A stretch of DNA of 47,958 nt, taken from positions 1 through 47,958 of the forward strand of contig JBECLA010000034.1 in NCBI GenBank assembly GCA_040235565.1, written 5' to 3'. Source of the stretch: JAHEIJ01 sp040235565 (GTDB lineage Bacteria; Pseudomonadota; Gammaproteobacteria; UBA6429; Thiohalophilaceae). The notes below the pieces were generated by a model that worked only from the letters and a program-made list of their open reading frames with translations, did no database searches and was not told the DNA's origin. Below, in pieces: positions 17,483 through 25,440 of this stretch (positions are counted from its first letter, which is position 1; every line of letters begins with the position of its first letter). Made by a program: the position numbers and the translations under genes.

Positions 17483-17941
17483 ATGGTAAAGGTATCTGAC
17501 ATCTATCATTTTTACCCTGTTGATGCCACATTGGCGACTTCCGGGCAACCGACGGAAGCGCAGCTCCGGGCCGTAGCGGCAGAGGGGTATCAGGTCGTTA
17601 TCAATCTCGCACTGCATCATCAGCCGCACTACTCGCTGCCGGACGAGACCGGCCTGGTGGAAGAACTGGGGATGGAATACGCTCATATCCCGGTGGAGTT
17701 CGACAGCCCGCAGGAAGAACAACTCCTGGCATTCTTTGAGGCTATGCAGCAGCACCAGCACAGGAAAAGGCTGGTGCATTGCGCGGCCAATATGCGGGTG
17801 ACCGCGTTTCTGGGACTCTACCGCGTACTCAGGCTGGGGATGGAGGAAAGCGAGGCTTTTGAACCCATGCGCTCGATCTGGCAACCCGATGAGGTGTGGG
17901 CGTCCTTTATCGCGCGCATGATTGCCAGGCATGCTGTTTGA
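17483..17941 (+). CDS. Tyrosine-phosphatase-like protein with altered P-loop
   Basis: About 152 residues from ATG 17483, which has GGATGA four bases upstream; longer starts at 17462 (ATG) and 17390 (TTG) are possible. The N-terminus (DATLATSGQPTEAQLRAVAAEGYQVVINLA) is typical of the DUF442/BLH-like phosphatase family. The expected catalytic loop reads VHCAANMRVTAF: Cys100 is followed by only four residues before Arg105, not five as in the HCX5R signature. Either the family uses a shortened loop or the protein is not an active phosphatase. Cytosolic. Confidence 0.8.
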   Translation: MVKVSDIYHFYPVDATLATSGQPTEAQLRAVAAEGYQVVINLALHHQPHYSLPDETGLVEELGMEYAHIPVEFDSPQEEQLLAFFEAMQQHQHRKRLVHCAANMRVTAFLGLYRVLRLGMEESEAFEPMRSIWQPDEVWASFIARMIARHAV

Positions 17942-17984
17942 TGCCCCGGAGCCAGACAGACAGAATCATGCTCCCTGGTCACAT

Positions 17985-18446
17985 TCAGCCCGCTGCATTA
18001 ATCGGCAACGCCGTGGTGTACTTGATCTGTTCCATGGCAAAACTGGATGTGACATTGGACAGCTCAATCCGATCGATCAGCTTTTTATAAAATTGGTCAT
18101 AGGCCTCAATGCTGCTCACCACTACCCGTAGCAGATAATCCACTTCGCCGCTCATGCGGTAAATCTCCATTACCTCCGGCAGATCAGCGACCGCCTGGTT
18201 AAATCGCGCGATCCATTCCCGCGTGTGATGATCAGTCTTGATGGCCACGAATACCGTCACCGCAGCATTGACCTTGTGGGGGTCCAGCAAGGCAACCCGC
18301 GCACGGATAAAGCCCTGTTCCTCGAGCCGCTGGATCCGTTTCCAGCAGGGGGTGGCGGACAGGGGAATCCGGGCGGCGATCTCTTTGACGGTCAGGCTGG
18401 CATCTGCCTGCAGGATATCGAGGATTTTCTTGTCGGTGGCATCCAT
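17985..18446 (-). CDS. Lrp/AsnC-family transcriptional regulator
   Basis: A 153-residue regulator. The N-terminal helix-turn-helix reads LDATDKKILDILQADASLTVKEIAARIPLSATPCWKRIQRLEEQG without gaps to the family, followed by a linker and an RAM/AsnC ligand-binding ferredoxin-like domain (about 60-140), with the usual GEVDYLLRVVVSSIEAYDQF. Such proteins bind amino acids or related effectors and regulate nearby genes, often the divergent one. Here the divergent gene is an orphan at 18607, and a paired half-site lies between them at 18484-18555. Confidence 0.92.
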   Translation of the reverse strand: MDATDKKILDILQADASLTVKEIAARIPLSATPCWKRIQRLEEQGFIRARVALLDPHKVNAAVTVFVAIKTDHHTREWIARFNQAVADLPEVMEIYRMSGEVDYLLRVVVSSIEAYDQFYKKLIDRIELSNVTSSFAMEQIKYTTALPINAAG

Positions 18447-18483
18447 GGATTATTTTCCTAAAAGATGACGTTATTCAGAAAAT

Positions 18484-18555
18484 ATTTCTCTATGTATAGC
18501 AGTTATCCCGGGTAATAAATAATTATTTTTTACATATTGCCATATATAGAGAAAT
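18484..18555. promoter_or_regulatory. Inverted half-sites between Lrp-like gene and divergent gene
   Basis: ATTTCTCTAT at 18484-18493 and its exact inverse ATAGAGAAAT at 18546-18555 frame a very AT-rich segment. A further ACTCTATGA lies at about 18558-18566. Spaced half-sites in AT-rich DNA between an Lrp gene and its divergent neighbour are where Lrp-family multimers usually bind. Confidence 0.5.
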
Positions 18556-18606
18556 TTACTCTATGATTATATGCGTTCAGGACGGGTTTGATACAGGAGA
18601 TGACAC

Positions 18607-19068
18607 ATGGAATCCACCCTCCAACAACTGGAGATCACCGACGTACCGCCATATATCCGGAGCTGGAGTGCTGTTGGGCTGCCCGGTTTCATCATCAAGG
18701 CACTGGAGCGTTGGCAGCGGAATTATGGCAATTTGCCGTCGCAATTCAGGCTGGTCGCCTGTCCCCAGGTGGAAGTCTACGCCGTCGGCGGCCTGCCTGC
18801 GCGGGTACGGGAACTGACGGATTCGCGGGTGCGATTGTTGCATTTCACCGGTTGCCATAAACCCTATCTCATCATTTTGCTGCTTGATGACGATGCGGAA
18901 GTGCGTCGGGCGGAGATCCAGCCATGGCTGGCATGGTCGGAAAGCTATCAAGTGGACATCAGGGACGAGGTGATACACCTGCAGTTTATTGAAGCGATCG
19001 AGGAAATTGACACTACGGAAACAGCGGATAACGCAAGTTCTTCGATCCCGGATTACGCCATTCATTAA
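18607..19068 (+). CDS. Hypothetical protein, divergent from the Lrp-like regulator
   Basis: A 153-residue soluble protein of no family I can name. It has no signal peptide or membrane segment. Features: SAVGLPGFIIKALERWQRNYGNLP, a central VEVYAVGGLPARVRELTDSRVRLLHFTGCHKP, a hydrophobic strand LIILLLDDDAEVRRAEI, and an acidic Ser/Asp/Glu C-terminal tail from about 133. Single Cys residues sit in VACPQV and TGCHK. ACAGGAGATGACAC at 18594-18607 gives a good ribosome site. Its only clue is divergence from the Lrp regulator, which suggests regulation by an amino-acid-like effector. Confidence 0.75.
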   Translation: MESTLQQLEITDVPPYIRSWSAVGLPGFIIKALERWQRNYGNLPSQFRLVACPQVEVYAVGGLPARVRELTDSRVRLLHFTGCHKPYLIILLLDDDAEVRRAEIQPWLAWSESYQVDIRDEVIHLQFIEAIEEIDTTETADNASSSIPDYAIH

Positions 19069-19203
19069 GACGGTAATCGACGAGGATTTGTTGTCAAGAA
19101 AAGCTTTCAGTTAAAGGATGCAGTGCAAGGTCTGGTGTAATACACAACTATTTGCATAGTTATTCACTGACATCTTGTATACAAACATCGCCAGAGCAGG
19201 CAT

Positions 19204-19221
19204 GTTTTATCATGATAAAAC
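19204..19221. promoter_or_regulatory. 18-bp perfect palindrome
   Basis: GTTTTATCATGATAAAAC reads the same on both strands with no loop. No T run follows, so it is not a standard terminator; an operator or cruciform-forming site is more likely. No adjacent regulator gene is seen. Confidence 0.4.
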
Positions 19222-19351
19222 CGGCGGCGTTGTGAAGTCCGATGAGCATTGCAAGCAAGCCGTCTCCAGGAGATTCCCTCATTCCTGCCTGTGGCATTGA
19301 TACAGGGTAGAGGAAGCTGTGAGCGCTGAGAAATTTTTGGTGAGGAGGGAA

Positions 19352-19468
19352 ATGCTTAGTTATACGAATAAATCACTAGAAATATGCCCAAGCGTACGAT
19401 TTACCCTCTCTTTATTTAGTCGGTGCCCACTTGGGAGAAACGAGTTCTATCGCCAGACGACCAGGTAA
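19352..19468 (+). CDS. Possible 38-residue peptide
   Basis: ATG 19352 follows GAGGAGGG with a short three-base spacer and opens 38 codons, with two Cys and a basic C-terminus. Beyond the ribosome-site-like sequence there is no support; no family recognised. Confidence 0.18.
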   Translation: MLSYTNKSLEICPSVRFTLSLFSRCPLGRNEFYRQTTR

Positions 19469-19634
19469 AAATTTATCACCAGCAATGCCGGCTAACAGGG
19501 TCTGGATGCTGATTTTGAGCCATAGCCGCAGCGTGGAAGTACCGGCAAACTATTAGAAACAGTCTTAATTCCTGCCCGTTGGCTATATTTCCGACAAATT
19601 TAGCTATTATTAAACAATTATTAATTGAATCTAC

Positions 19635-19658
19635 AATCTTCAGTAGTTAATGAAGATT
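19635..19658. promoter_or_regulatory. Inverted repeat upstream of the diheme cytochrome gene
   Basis: AATCTTCA pairs with TGAAGATT around an 8-base centre, 67 bp upstream of the cytochrome start, in AT-rich DNA. It is a candidate operator for the cytochrome cluster; the regulator is not identified. Confidence 0.4.
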
Positions 19659-19724
19659 TCTGTCTGCTCATATCAGTAATTCAAAATTAATTCTGTAAAG
19701 TCATTACACCTTGGGGGGGTAAAC

Positions 19725-20354
19725 ATGATTCCTAACCAGAACAAAGTCATATCATCGCTGTGTCTGGTCATCGCTCTGACCGTCACTGTTAGCAGTAATG
19801 TATTGGCTGCCGATGTCGCAAAGTTGGCCGAACCGTGCACAGGATGTCATGGTGAGGATGGTGCGAGTACCGAACCGGAAATTCCAATTATTGGTGGGTA
19901 CTCGGCTGGCTACATAATCGATACGATGGTGGCATTCAGGGGTAAGGAACGGCCGTGTGAAGAAACCGAAATTCCTGCCGGGCCAAAGAAAGGCGAACGT
20001 GCTGATATGTGCACAATCGCCAAGAATTTGTCAGAAGAAGATACCGAGCTTATTGCCGAGTATTTTGCTGGTAAACCATTCGTCCGTGCCAAGCAGGAAT
20101 TCGACGCGGAGAAAGCGAAAGCCGGCAAGAAGCTTCAAAATAGCAGGTGCAAGAAGTGCCACGAGGATGGTGGCAGCTCGCCAGACGATGATGCAGGTAT
20201 TCTGGCGGGACAATGGATCCCTTATCTCAGAAAACAATTCAAGGACTATTCCTCAGGCGCGCGCCCTATGACGAAAAAAATGAAAAAGAAGTATGAGAAT
20301 CTCACTGATGAGGAAAAGGAGAATTTGATTCACTATTTTGCCAGTTTCCAGTAA
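19725..20354 (+). CDS. Diheme c4-like cytochrome, copy A
   Basis: A 209-residue periplasmic cytochrome. A signal peptide (1-29, ending LAA) precedes two cytochrome c domains with CTGCH at 38-42 and CKKCH at 142-146. Shared landmarks with c4/FccA-like carriers are CHGxDGAS and IPIIGGYS. Two extra Cys (78 and 96) are conserved in the paralogue downstream and may form a disulfide. A Lys-rich C-terminus suggests contact with acidic partners. It probably moves electrons between the NapC-type protein downstream and a periplasmic or terminal partner not present here. Its ribosome site is an unbroken run of seven G at 19713-19719. Confidence 0.9.
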   Translation: MIPNQNKVISSLCLVIALTVTVSSNVLAADVAKLAEPCTGCHGEDGASTEPEIPIIGGYSAGYIIDTMVAFRGKERPCEETEIPAGPKKGERADMCTIAKNLSEEDTELIAEYFAGKPFVRAKQEFDAEKAKAGKKLQNSRCKKCHEDGGSSPDDDAGILAGQWIPYLRKQFKDYSSGARPMTKKMKKKYENLTDEEKENLIHYFASFQ

Positions 20355-20427
20355 TGGTTAATTCATTTGCCCGGATGCCGAACAAATGCCAGGCGTTTGC
20401 CTGATACATTGAAGGGAGGGTAAGCGT

Positions 20428-21030
20428 ATGTCTGACGAGTCCACTGAAAAGAAACGTAAGGCGATTTTTCACCGCTTGTGGCGTCAGCCCCGCGTGTGGT
20501 GGTTGATCGGCATTCCAATCGGTGGTTTTCTGATGTTCCTGGCGGGGATTATCTTCTGGAACGGTATGGTCACCGTCATACACGCCACAAATTCGCTCCA
20601 GTTCTGCGCGGCCACCTGTCATGAAATGGATATCGTCTACCAGGAATACAAGGAAACCCCACACTACAAGAATGCCAGTGGTGTGCGTGCAATCTGTCCT
20701 GACTGTCATGTGCCGAAGGAATGGGGGCCCATGATGGCTGTCAAGTTAAGGGCCACCATCAACGAAGTTCCCAAGAAAATAATGGGCACCATTGATACCC
20801 CGGAAAAATTCGAAGCAAGGCGACTCGAACTCGCGAAGCACGTCTGGAAACGTATGAAGGAAACCGATTCCAGGGAATGTCGTAACTGTCATGACTTCGG
20901 CTCAATGGAACTGGAATTGCAGCACAGGAGCGCACGAAAAAAACATATTGCAGAGCGCGCGCTTGAAAGGGATGAGACTTGTATTGATTGCCACAAGGGT
21001 GTTGCGCATGAGTTACCGGAAGGTTACTAA
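20428..21030 (+). CDS. NapC/NirT-family tetraheme quinol dehydrogenase
   Basis: A 200-residue membrane-anchored cytochrome. One N-terminal membrane helix (about 24-50) is followed by four haem sites: CAATCH at 60-65 (three residues between the Cys), CPDCH at 90-94, CRNCH at 151-155 and CIDCH at 185-189. The Met in CHEM after site one and the segment SGVRAICPDCHVPKEW are classic NapC/NrfH features. The family oxidises menaquinol or ubiquinol and hands electrons to periplasmic reductases. No napAB, nrfA or torA homologue is adjacent; the partners may be the twin diheme cytochromes on either side. GGGAGGGT gives a strong ribosome site. Confidence 0.92.
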   Translation: MSDESTEKKRKAIFHRLWRQPRVWWLIGIPIGGFLMFLAGIIFWNGMVTVIHATNSLQFCAATCHEMDIVYQEYKETPHYKNASGVRAICPDCHVPKEWGPMMAVKLRATINEVPKKIMGTIDTPEKFEARRLELAKHVWKRMKETDSRECRNCHDFGSMELELQHRSARKKHIAERALERDETCIDCHKGVAHELPEGY

Positions 21031-21215
21031 GCATATTAATGAGATCGATGGCCTTGATAAGAACATTAGAAACTTTTAAACGACTGAACACAAGTCTATT
21101 GATGATTTTGCATTTTTAGCAGAATTTCAGAAAGCAGTGAGACTCGACTAGACTTTGAATGCGAGGCAAGGGAAATAGTACTAACCCGGTTCAGAATTGT
21201 AATCAGGAGATTAAC

Positions 21216-21863
21216 ATGAAGACGCAAAAAACCACCGGATTTATCTTGTTGACAGGGGTTGGTCTGTTAAGCCTTTCTCTGGTCGCCGGTGCCTGGGCAG
21301 AAGAATCGTCTGATGTAACCAAATTGGTTGATTCCCTCTGTAGCCACTGTCATGGAAGGGACGGTGCCAGCGATGATCCAAACATGCCGATCATTGGTGG
21401 GTATTCCAAGCCATATATTGTCAGCAGTCTGCTGGCATACAACGATAAGACCCGGTCCTGTCCCACCATTGAATACATTAGCGATGAGAAGAAGGTGGAA
21501 AGCACCAACATGTGTGAGATAGCCAAGGTTCTGAGCAAAGAAGAAATACAGAAATTGGCGAAATTTTATTCCAACAAGCGCTTCCGGCGTGCCAATCAGG
21601 ATTTCGACCTGGAACTGGCCAGAAAGGGCCAGCTGATTCACGAACGTGATTGTGAGAAATGTCACTCCGAGGGCGGCAGTGTTCCCAGTGACGACGCCGG
21701 TATTCTGGCTGGGCAGTGGACTCCCTATCTGAAGCAACAGTTTTTCGCATTTTATTCCGAGAAACGCAAACTGGATCGAAAGATGAAACCGAAGTTTAAC
21801 AAACTCGATAAAACTGAGATTGAGGCGCTGCTGAATTACTATGCCAGCCGTGGGAGTTTGTAA
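21216..21863 (+). CDS. Diheme c4-like cytochrome, copy B
   Basis: About 215 residues from ATG 21216, preceded by CAGGAG; an ATG further up at 21159 is in frame but would put 19 polar residues before the signal peptide. The signal (to about AWA-EE) is followed by CSHCH at 42-46 and CEKCH at 146-150. It is clearly a paralogue of the gene at 19725: IPIIGGYS/MPIIGGYS, the extra Cys pair (82 and 100), the spacing between haems and GGS(S/V)P(D/S)DDAGILAGQW all match. The pair looks like an old tandem duplication around the NapC-type gene. Confidence 0.9.
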   Translation: MKTQKTTGFILLTGVGLLSLSLVAGAWAEESSDVTKLVDSLCSHCHGRDGASDDPNMPIIGGYSKPYIVSSLLAYNDKTRSCPTIEYISDEKKVESTNMCEIAKVLSKEEIQKLAKFYSNKRFRRANQDFDLELARKGQLIHERDCEKCHSEGGSVPSDDAGILAGQWTPYLKQQFFAFYSEKRKLDRKMKPKFNKLDKTEIEALLNYYASRGSL

Positions 21864-22061
21864 TGATTTGACTGGGCGGTTCGTAGCGTCTGCGGCACTG
21901 ATATGAGTTAACAACCATCATTAGTGGATTTAGTGCACTATTCCAGTTTTGAAGTGGATTGGCCTGTTTTTGCTGAAACTGAGAAACGGCTACTTTAAAA
22001 CCTGTTGTCATGCCAGGCATACTTTGATAATGCCTGTAGCGATCAACTCACCTCGTGCCTC

Positions 22062-22397
22062 ATGATGAAACTGATACTTATTCAGGTTGCATTGGTTATC
22101 TCTACGACTACAAATGCCCAGGTTGAGAATTGCGGAATCCCTGGCAATGCAATGCACTGGATCGCGGATTTTTGTCTGCATCAGGCTGAGACAGACGATT
22201 TCCAGGAACCGAGGGTGCAGGCCTGTTTTGCAAAACAGCAGGGCTATAAAATCCAGGATACCTGTGAGAACAGGAACCACTACAAACTGAAGTTATGTCA
22301 GCATCTGGTCGGTAAGGAGTATTACCAGGGTGATGTCGATATGTGTTTGCATGATAAGGAATTTTTACCTACCACGGTGCGGCGCGGTGGTATCTAG
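22062..22397 (+). CDS. Small secreted Cys-rich protein
   Basis: About 111 residues from ATG 22062 (or 22065); a TTG at 22005 is in frame but would spoil the signal peptide MMKLILIQVALVISTTTNA. The mature protein has six Cys (24, 38, 55, 68, 79, 95), a pattern suggesting three disulfides, and many charged and aromatic residues. It follows the cytochrome cluster by about 200 bp on the same strand and may belong to it. I do not recognise a family. Confidence 0.65.
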   Translation: MMKLILIQVALVISTTTNAQVENCGIPGNAMHWIADFCLHQAETDDFQEPRVQACFAKQQGYKIQDTCENRNHYKLKLCQHLVGKEYYQGDVDMCLHDKEFLPTTVRRGGI

Positions 22398-22423
22398 CAT
22401 TTGAAAACTGCACTAGTACCGTC

Positions 22424-22453
22424 ACACTGAATGCCGTCATGCCTTGATTCAGT
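22424..22453. terminator. Hairpin after the Cys-rich protein gene
   Basis: CACTGAAT pairs with ATTCAGTG around a 14-base loop, about 27 bp after the stop. No T run follows, so termination is uncertain. Confidence 0.35.
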
Positions 22454-22569
22454 GCAATACCCTTCTGATATTTCAAAAATAACCTCGATTTCCGGTTGGT
22501 TCTGATACCTGTTAATTGGTATGCCGTTTGCTTGAATAAAAAAAGGTTCCTTGTCTGAGGTAGCCAAAT

Positions 22570-23928
22570 GTGAGCAAAGTTTACGATAAGTGCGTCGTCC
22601 CGCTGGAGAGTGCCAGAGTCAGGGCCACTCCTCGGGCAGCGCAACTGAATCTTAACGTGCGGGGGCTGGCGCCTTCCGCAACATTGGCGATCAACGAGCG
22701 CAGCTCTGCCTTGCAACTGGCGGGGCGGGATGTGATCCGACTCGGGCTGGGGCAATCTCCCTTTCCGGTGCCGGCACCGGTGGTGGAGGCACTGCAACGT
22801 AACGCACATCAGAAGGACTATTTGCCGGTCAAGGGGCTGCCGGCCTTGCGTGAGGCAGTGGCGAAATATCATGGCCGCGTTAACGGCATCCGCCGTTCTG
22901 CGGATGATGTGATTATCGGTCCCGGTTCCAAAGAACTGATGTTCATTCTACAGCTCGTGTTCTACGGTGATCTCGTCATACCGGCGCCGAGCTGGGTTTC
23001 CTATTCACCCCAGGCGTCCATCATCGGCCGTCAGATCCACCGGGTGGATACCCGGGTGGAGAATGGCTGGCGCCTGCAGCCGGAAGAGCTTGAGGCATTA
23101 TGCCTGGAAGATCCCACCCGGCCACGGCTGCTGATTCTCAACTACCCTAACAATCCGGTAGGGACAACTTATACACAAGATGAGTTGCAGGGCCTGGCCA
23201 AAGTGGCGCGACACTACGGCATGATCATTTTATCAGACGAGATTTATGGTGAACTGAATTTTGCAGGTGAGCATGACTCCATTGCCCGTTATTACCAGGA
23301 AGGTACCGTTATTAGCAGTGGATTGAGCAAATGGGCCGGTGCGGGTGGTTGGCGTCTGGGGACGTTTCTGTTTCCTCCGTCCTTACGCTGGTTGCTGGAG
23401 GCCATTGCGGTGGTCGCAAGTGAAACTTTCACCACCACCAGTGCGCCGATTCAGTATGCCGCAATTCGGGCGTTCGAGGGCGGGCCGGAAATTGACGACT
23501 ATCTGGCACGCTCACGTCGCGTCCTGAAAGCGCTGGGGCTGGCTGTTACGTCTCGCTTGCGGGAAGCCGGTTGCAGCCTGCCCGAACCAGAGGGTGGTTT
23601 TTATTTGTTTCCGGATTTATCCCGGTATCGGGAGGCACTCAACAGCCGCGGTATTCTTACCTCGCGTCAATTGTGCGAGCAGTTGTTGAACGATGTCGGT
23701 GTTGCCTGCCTTCCCGGTACAGACTTCGGCTGTCCCGCCACCGAATTTACCCTCCGTCTGGCCTACGTGGACTTTGACGGTGCAACTGCCTTGCAGGCGG
23801 CTGAAGAAAATATTTTGATGGACGAAGTATTTCTTCAACAATACTGTCCCAATGTGATCGCCGCCGCTGAGCGGATCAAGACCTGGCTGGAGGACACAAA
23901 AGGAAGTCAGCCGCCAGACTTGAGATAG
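22570..23928 (+). CDS. PLP-dependent class I/II aminotransferase
   Basis: A 452-residue fold-type I aminotransferase, resembling aspartate/aromatic aminotransferases. Landmarks: NYPNNPVG with Asn195, ILSDEIYGEL with Asp223 and Tyr226, SSGLSKWAGAGGWRLG with Schiff-base Lys254 and Arg262, and RLAYVDFDG near the end for the carboxylate Arg. The protein has an N-terminal extension of about 45 residues and a C-terminal tail of about 40 beyond typical family length. It is cytosolic. Start is GTG 22570; the overlapping ATG reads into a stop at once. The substrate is uncertain; Asp and aromatic amino acids are the usual guesses. Confidence 0.88.
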   Translation: MSKVYDKCVVPLESARVRATPRAAQLNLNVRGLAPSATLAINERSSALQLAGRDVIRLGLGQSPFPVPAPVVEALQRNAHQKDYLPVKGLPALREAVAKYHGRVNGIRRSADDVIIGPGSKELMFILQLVFYGDLVIPAPSWVSYSPQASIIGRQIHRVDTRVENGWRLQPEELEALCLEDPTRPRLLILNYPNNPVGTTYTQDELQGLAKVARHYGMIILSDEIYGELNFAGEHDSIARYYQEGTVISSGLSKWAGAGGWRLGTFLFPPSLRWLLEAIAVVASETFTTTSAPIQYAAIRAFEGGPEIDDYLARSRRVLKALGLAVTSRLREAGCSLPEPEGGFYLFPDLSRYREALNSRGILTSRQLCEQLLNDVGVACLPGTDFGCPATEFTLRLAYVDFDGATALQAAEENILMDEVFLQQYCPNVIAAAERIKTWLEDTKGSQPPDLR

Positions 23929-24024
23929 ATATGACCTGTCTGCCCTTGCAGGCGGACAATAGCGGTAACTCAAGCAGGGCTGATTAATCCACGGCAATAT
24001 TCAGCAATTCCACCAGAAAGAGGA

Positions 24025-24312
24025 TCATTGCGCCTGAGCTGGCCTATTGGGGGGCGGTGCCAGTATTTTATCCAGTATGATGCTCTGCCCCAATGCTGTA
24101 TCGATGAACAGACATTTGGTTTTGTAACAGCAGATATATTGATTTGCATGATTTGTTTCGGTAATCGTTCCCATTGTGTTACGGCAGTATTGCCGTGGAG
24201 AGAATATGTCCGATGCGGCCTTCGGTAATTCCGCAGCTTCGCCAATTACACTCCCCGACAAGAGAATATAGTTTATGAATAATCCCACAACAATTTTGTT
24301 GACGGGTAACAT
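24025..24312 (-). CDS. Small secreted protein with four Cys
   Basis: A 95-residue protein with a likely signal peptide (MLPVNKIVVGLFINYILLSG, cleavage near GEA-AE). The mature part has Cys43, Cys61, Cys62 and Cys67, including a CC pair in YICCYKTKC, and a Pro/Ala/Gln tail. AGGGAGA lies eight bases before the ATG, and the gene starts only 13 bp after the nitrilase stop, so it looks like the third gene of that exported operon. No family recognised. Confidence 0.55.
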   Translation of the reverse strand: MLPVNKIVVGLFINYILLSGSVIGEAAELPKAASDIFSPRQYCRNTMGTITETNHANQYICCYKTKCLFIDTALGQSIILDKILAPPPNRPAQAQ

Positions 24313-24325
24313 GGCTGGCGTCTCC

Positions 24326-25399
24326 CTACTGCATGTATTTCGGTATGTATTCGTTAATTATTCCGGTGTCGAGATACGGCTTGGTTACTGTCTGATAATA
24401 ATGTGAGCCTGTAGCGAACCAACGTTCCCAGGACTCTTTCCAGGGTTCGGGCATATCCCGTGGTATCCAGAAAGTGTCGGGAATCGGTGCTGACGGTATG
24501 GGCTCGTGTGGCAGATTGATCTCGGCGATAACAGTCCCCGCACCTTCTGCCATTGATCTTCGCCCCAGTATGTTGCCCCCGGCATCAACAATTACCGCCT
24601 CACCGAGATATTTAGAATCATAAGCGACATCAGGGAGGTCCGGACTAAAGAACCCATTGAATGGACCCGCATGCGAACCGTGTAGCACCGGTACGCCAAG
24701 CATGCGGGCGAAATGAACCGGGGCTTGTTGTAACATCTTGAGATTTGTTGCCCGCAGAGGATTATCCGCATCGGCATCGTCCGGCAAGGTCCACCAGCAT
24801 GATCCCCCGATCACCAACCTGACCTTGTCGCGCAGGCGCCGGGCGGTCTGGGATCGGATAAATTCCCAGCACAAGGCTGAACCCACATTACCAATCGGGG
24901 TCGTCAGGACACCATCATCTTTGCCGCCCAGAGAAATGCAATTTTCCCAGTAGGTGGGAAAATCCTTGTCATGTTTAATGACGCTGCCATCGGGAAACAC
25001 CAGGAGAAAACTGTTGTAGGCGTTCCCCGCCCGAAGCGCCAGGAAAGAACCGCCAATCACAGTATTGCCCTGTCGAGCCAGACGTTTAAGAAGTTGGGCG
25101 GGTGCACCATCCAGAGGACGAATGGCCGAAAGCATATCAGGATGAAAAGCCGCCGCGGTGGTAAACATTTCCGGCAGGGCGATCCATTCCGCCTTTTGCT
25201 TTTGAGCCTGGCGGATTAGTTGTTCGGCCTGTTCCAGGTTTGCAGCGACGTCGCCGAGGCGGGGTGTCATCTGAATGGCGGCAACGCGCAATCGTTGCTG
25301 ATCATTCGGTTTCGCGTCAATACGACGTAACAGCCCGGATAATGTTCCAGCCATCAATCCGCTGGCAAGGTATTGGTTGAAGCGGCGTCTACTGATCAT
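24326..25399 (-). CDS. Tat-exported nitrilase-superfamily amidohydrolase
   Basis: A 357-residue carbon-nitrogen hydrolase with a twin-arginine signal (SRRRFNQYLASGLMAG). The catalytic triad is visible: Glu76 in LPEMF, Lys144 in HDKDF and Cys176 in SALCWEF. Export of a nitrilase-family enzyme by Tat is unusual; most members are cytosolic. It should hydrolyse a nitrile, amide or carbamoyl bond in the periplasm, or transfer an acyl group. It is preceded by a secreted DsrE-like gene and followed by a small secreted Cys protein, all leftward and closely spaced, which suggests one exported pathway, possibly tied to sulfur compounds. The substrate is not readable from sequence. Confidence 0.9.
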   Translation of the reverse strand: MISRRRFNQYLASGLMAGTLSGLLRRIDAKPNDQQRLRVAAIQMTPRLGDVAANLEQAEQLIRQAQKQKAEWIALPEMFTTAAAFHPDMLSAIRPLDGAPAQLLKRLARQGNTVIGGSFLALRAGNAYNSFLLVFPDGSVIKHDKDFPTYWENCISLGGKDDGVLTTPIGNVGSALCWEFIRSQTARRLRDKVRLVIGGSCWWTLPDDADADNPLRATNLKMLQQAPVHFARMLGVPVLHGSHAGPFNGFFSPDLPDVAYDSKYLGEAVIVDAGGNILGRRSMAEGAGTVIAEINLPHEPIPSAPIPDTFWIPRDMPEPWKESWERWFATGSHYYQTVTKPYLDTGIINEYIPKYMQ

Positions 25400-25440
25400 G
25401 TTCTGTCGAAAGACGCGATTCAGGAGCGGGTACTAGTATA

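Larger units (their letters stand above)
19069..19724. other. Long intergenic stretch upstream of the diheme cytochrome gene
   Basis: About 650 bp with no full-size gene. It holds an 18-bp perfect palindrome at 19204-19221, a 38-codon ORF at 19352-19468, a CAATT-ATT-AATTG repeat at 19615-19627, an 8-bp-arm inverted repeat at 19635-19658 and the G7 ribosome site at 19713-19719. The last 170 bp are clearly AT-rich, as expected for a promoter region. Confidence 0.5.
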
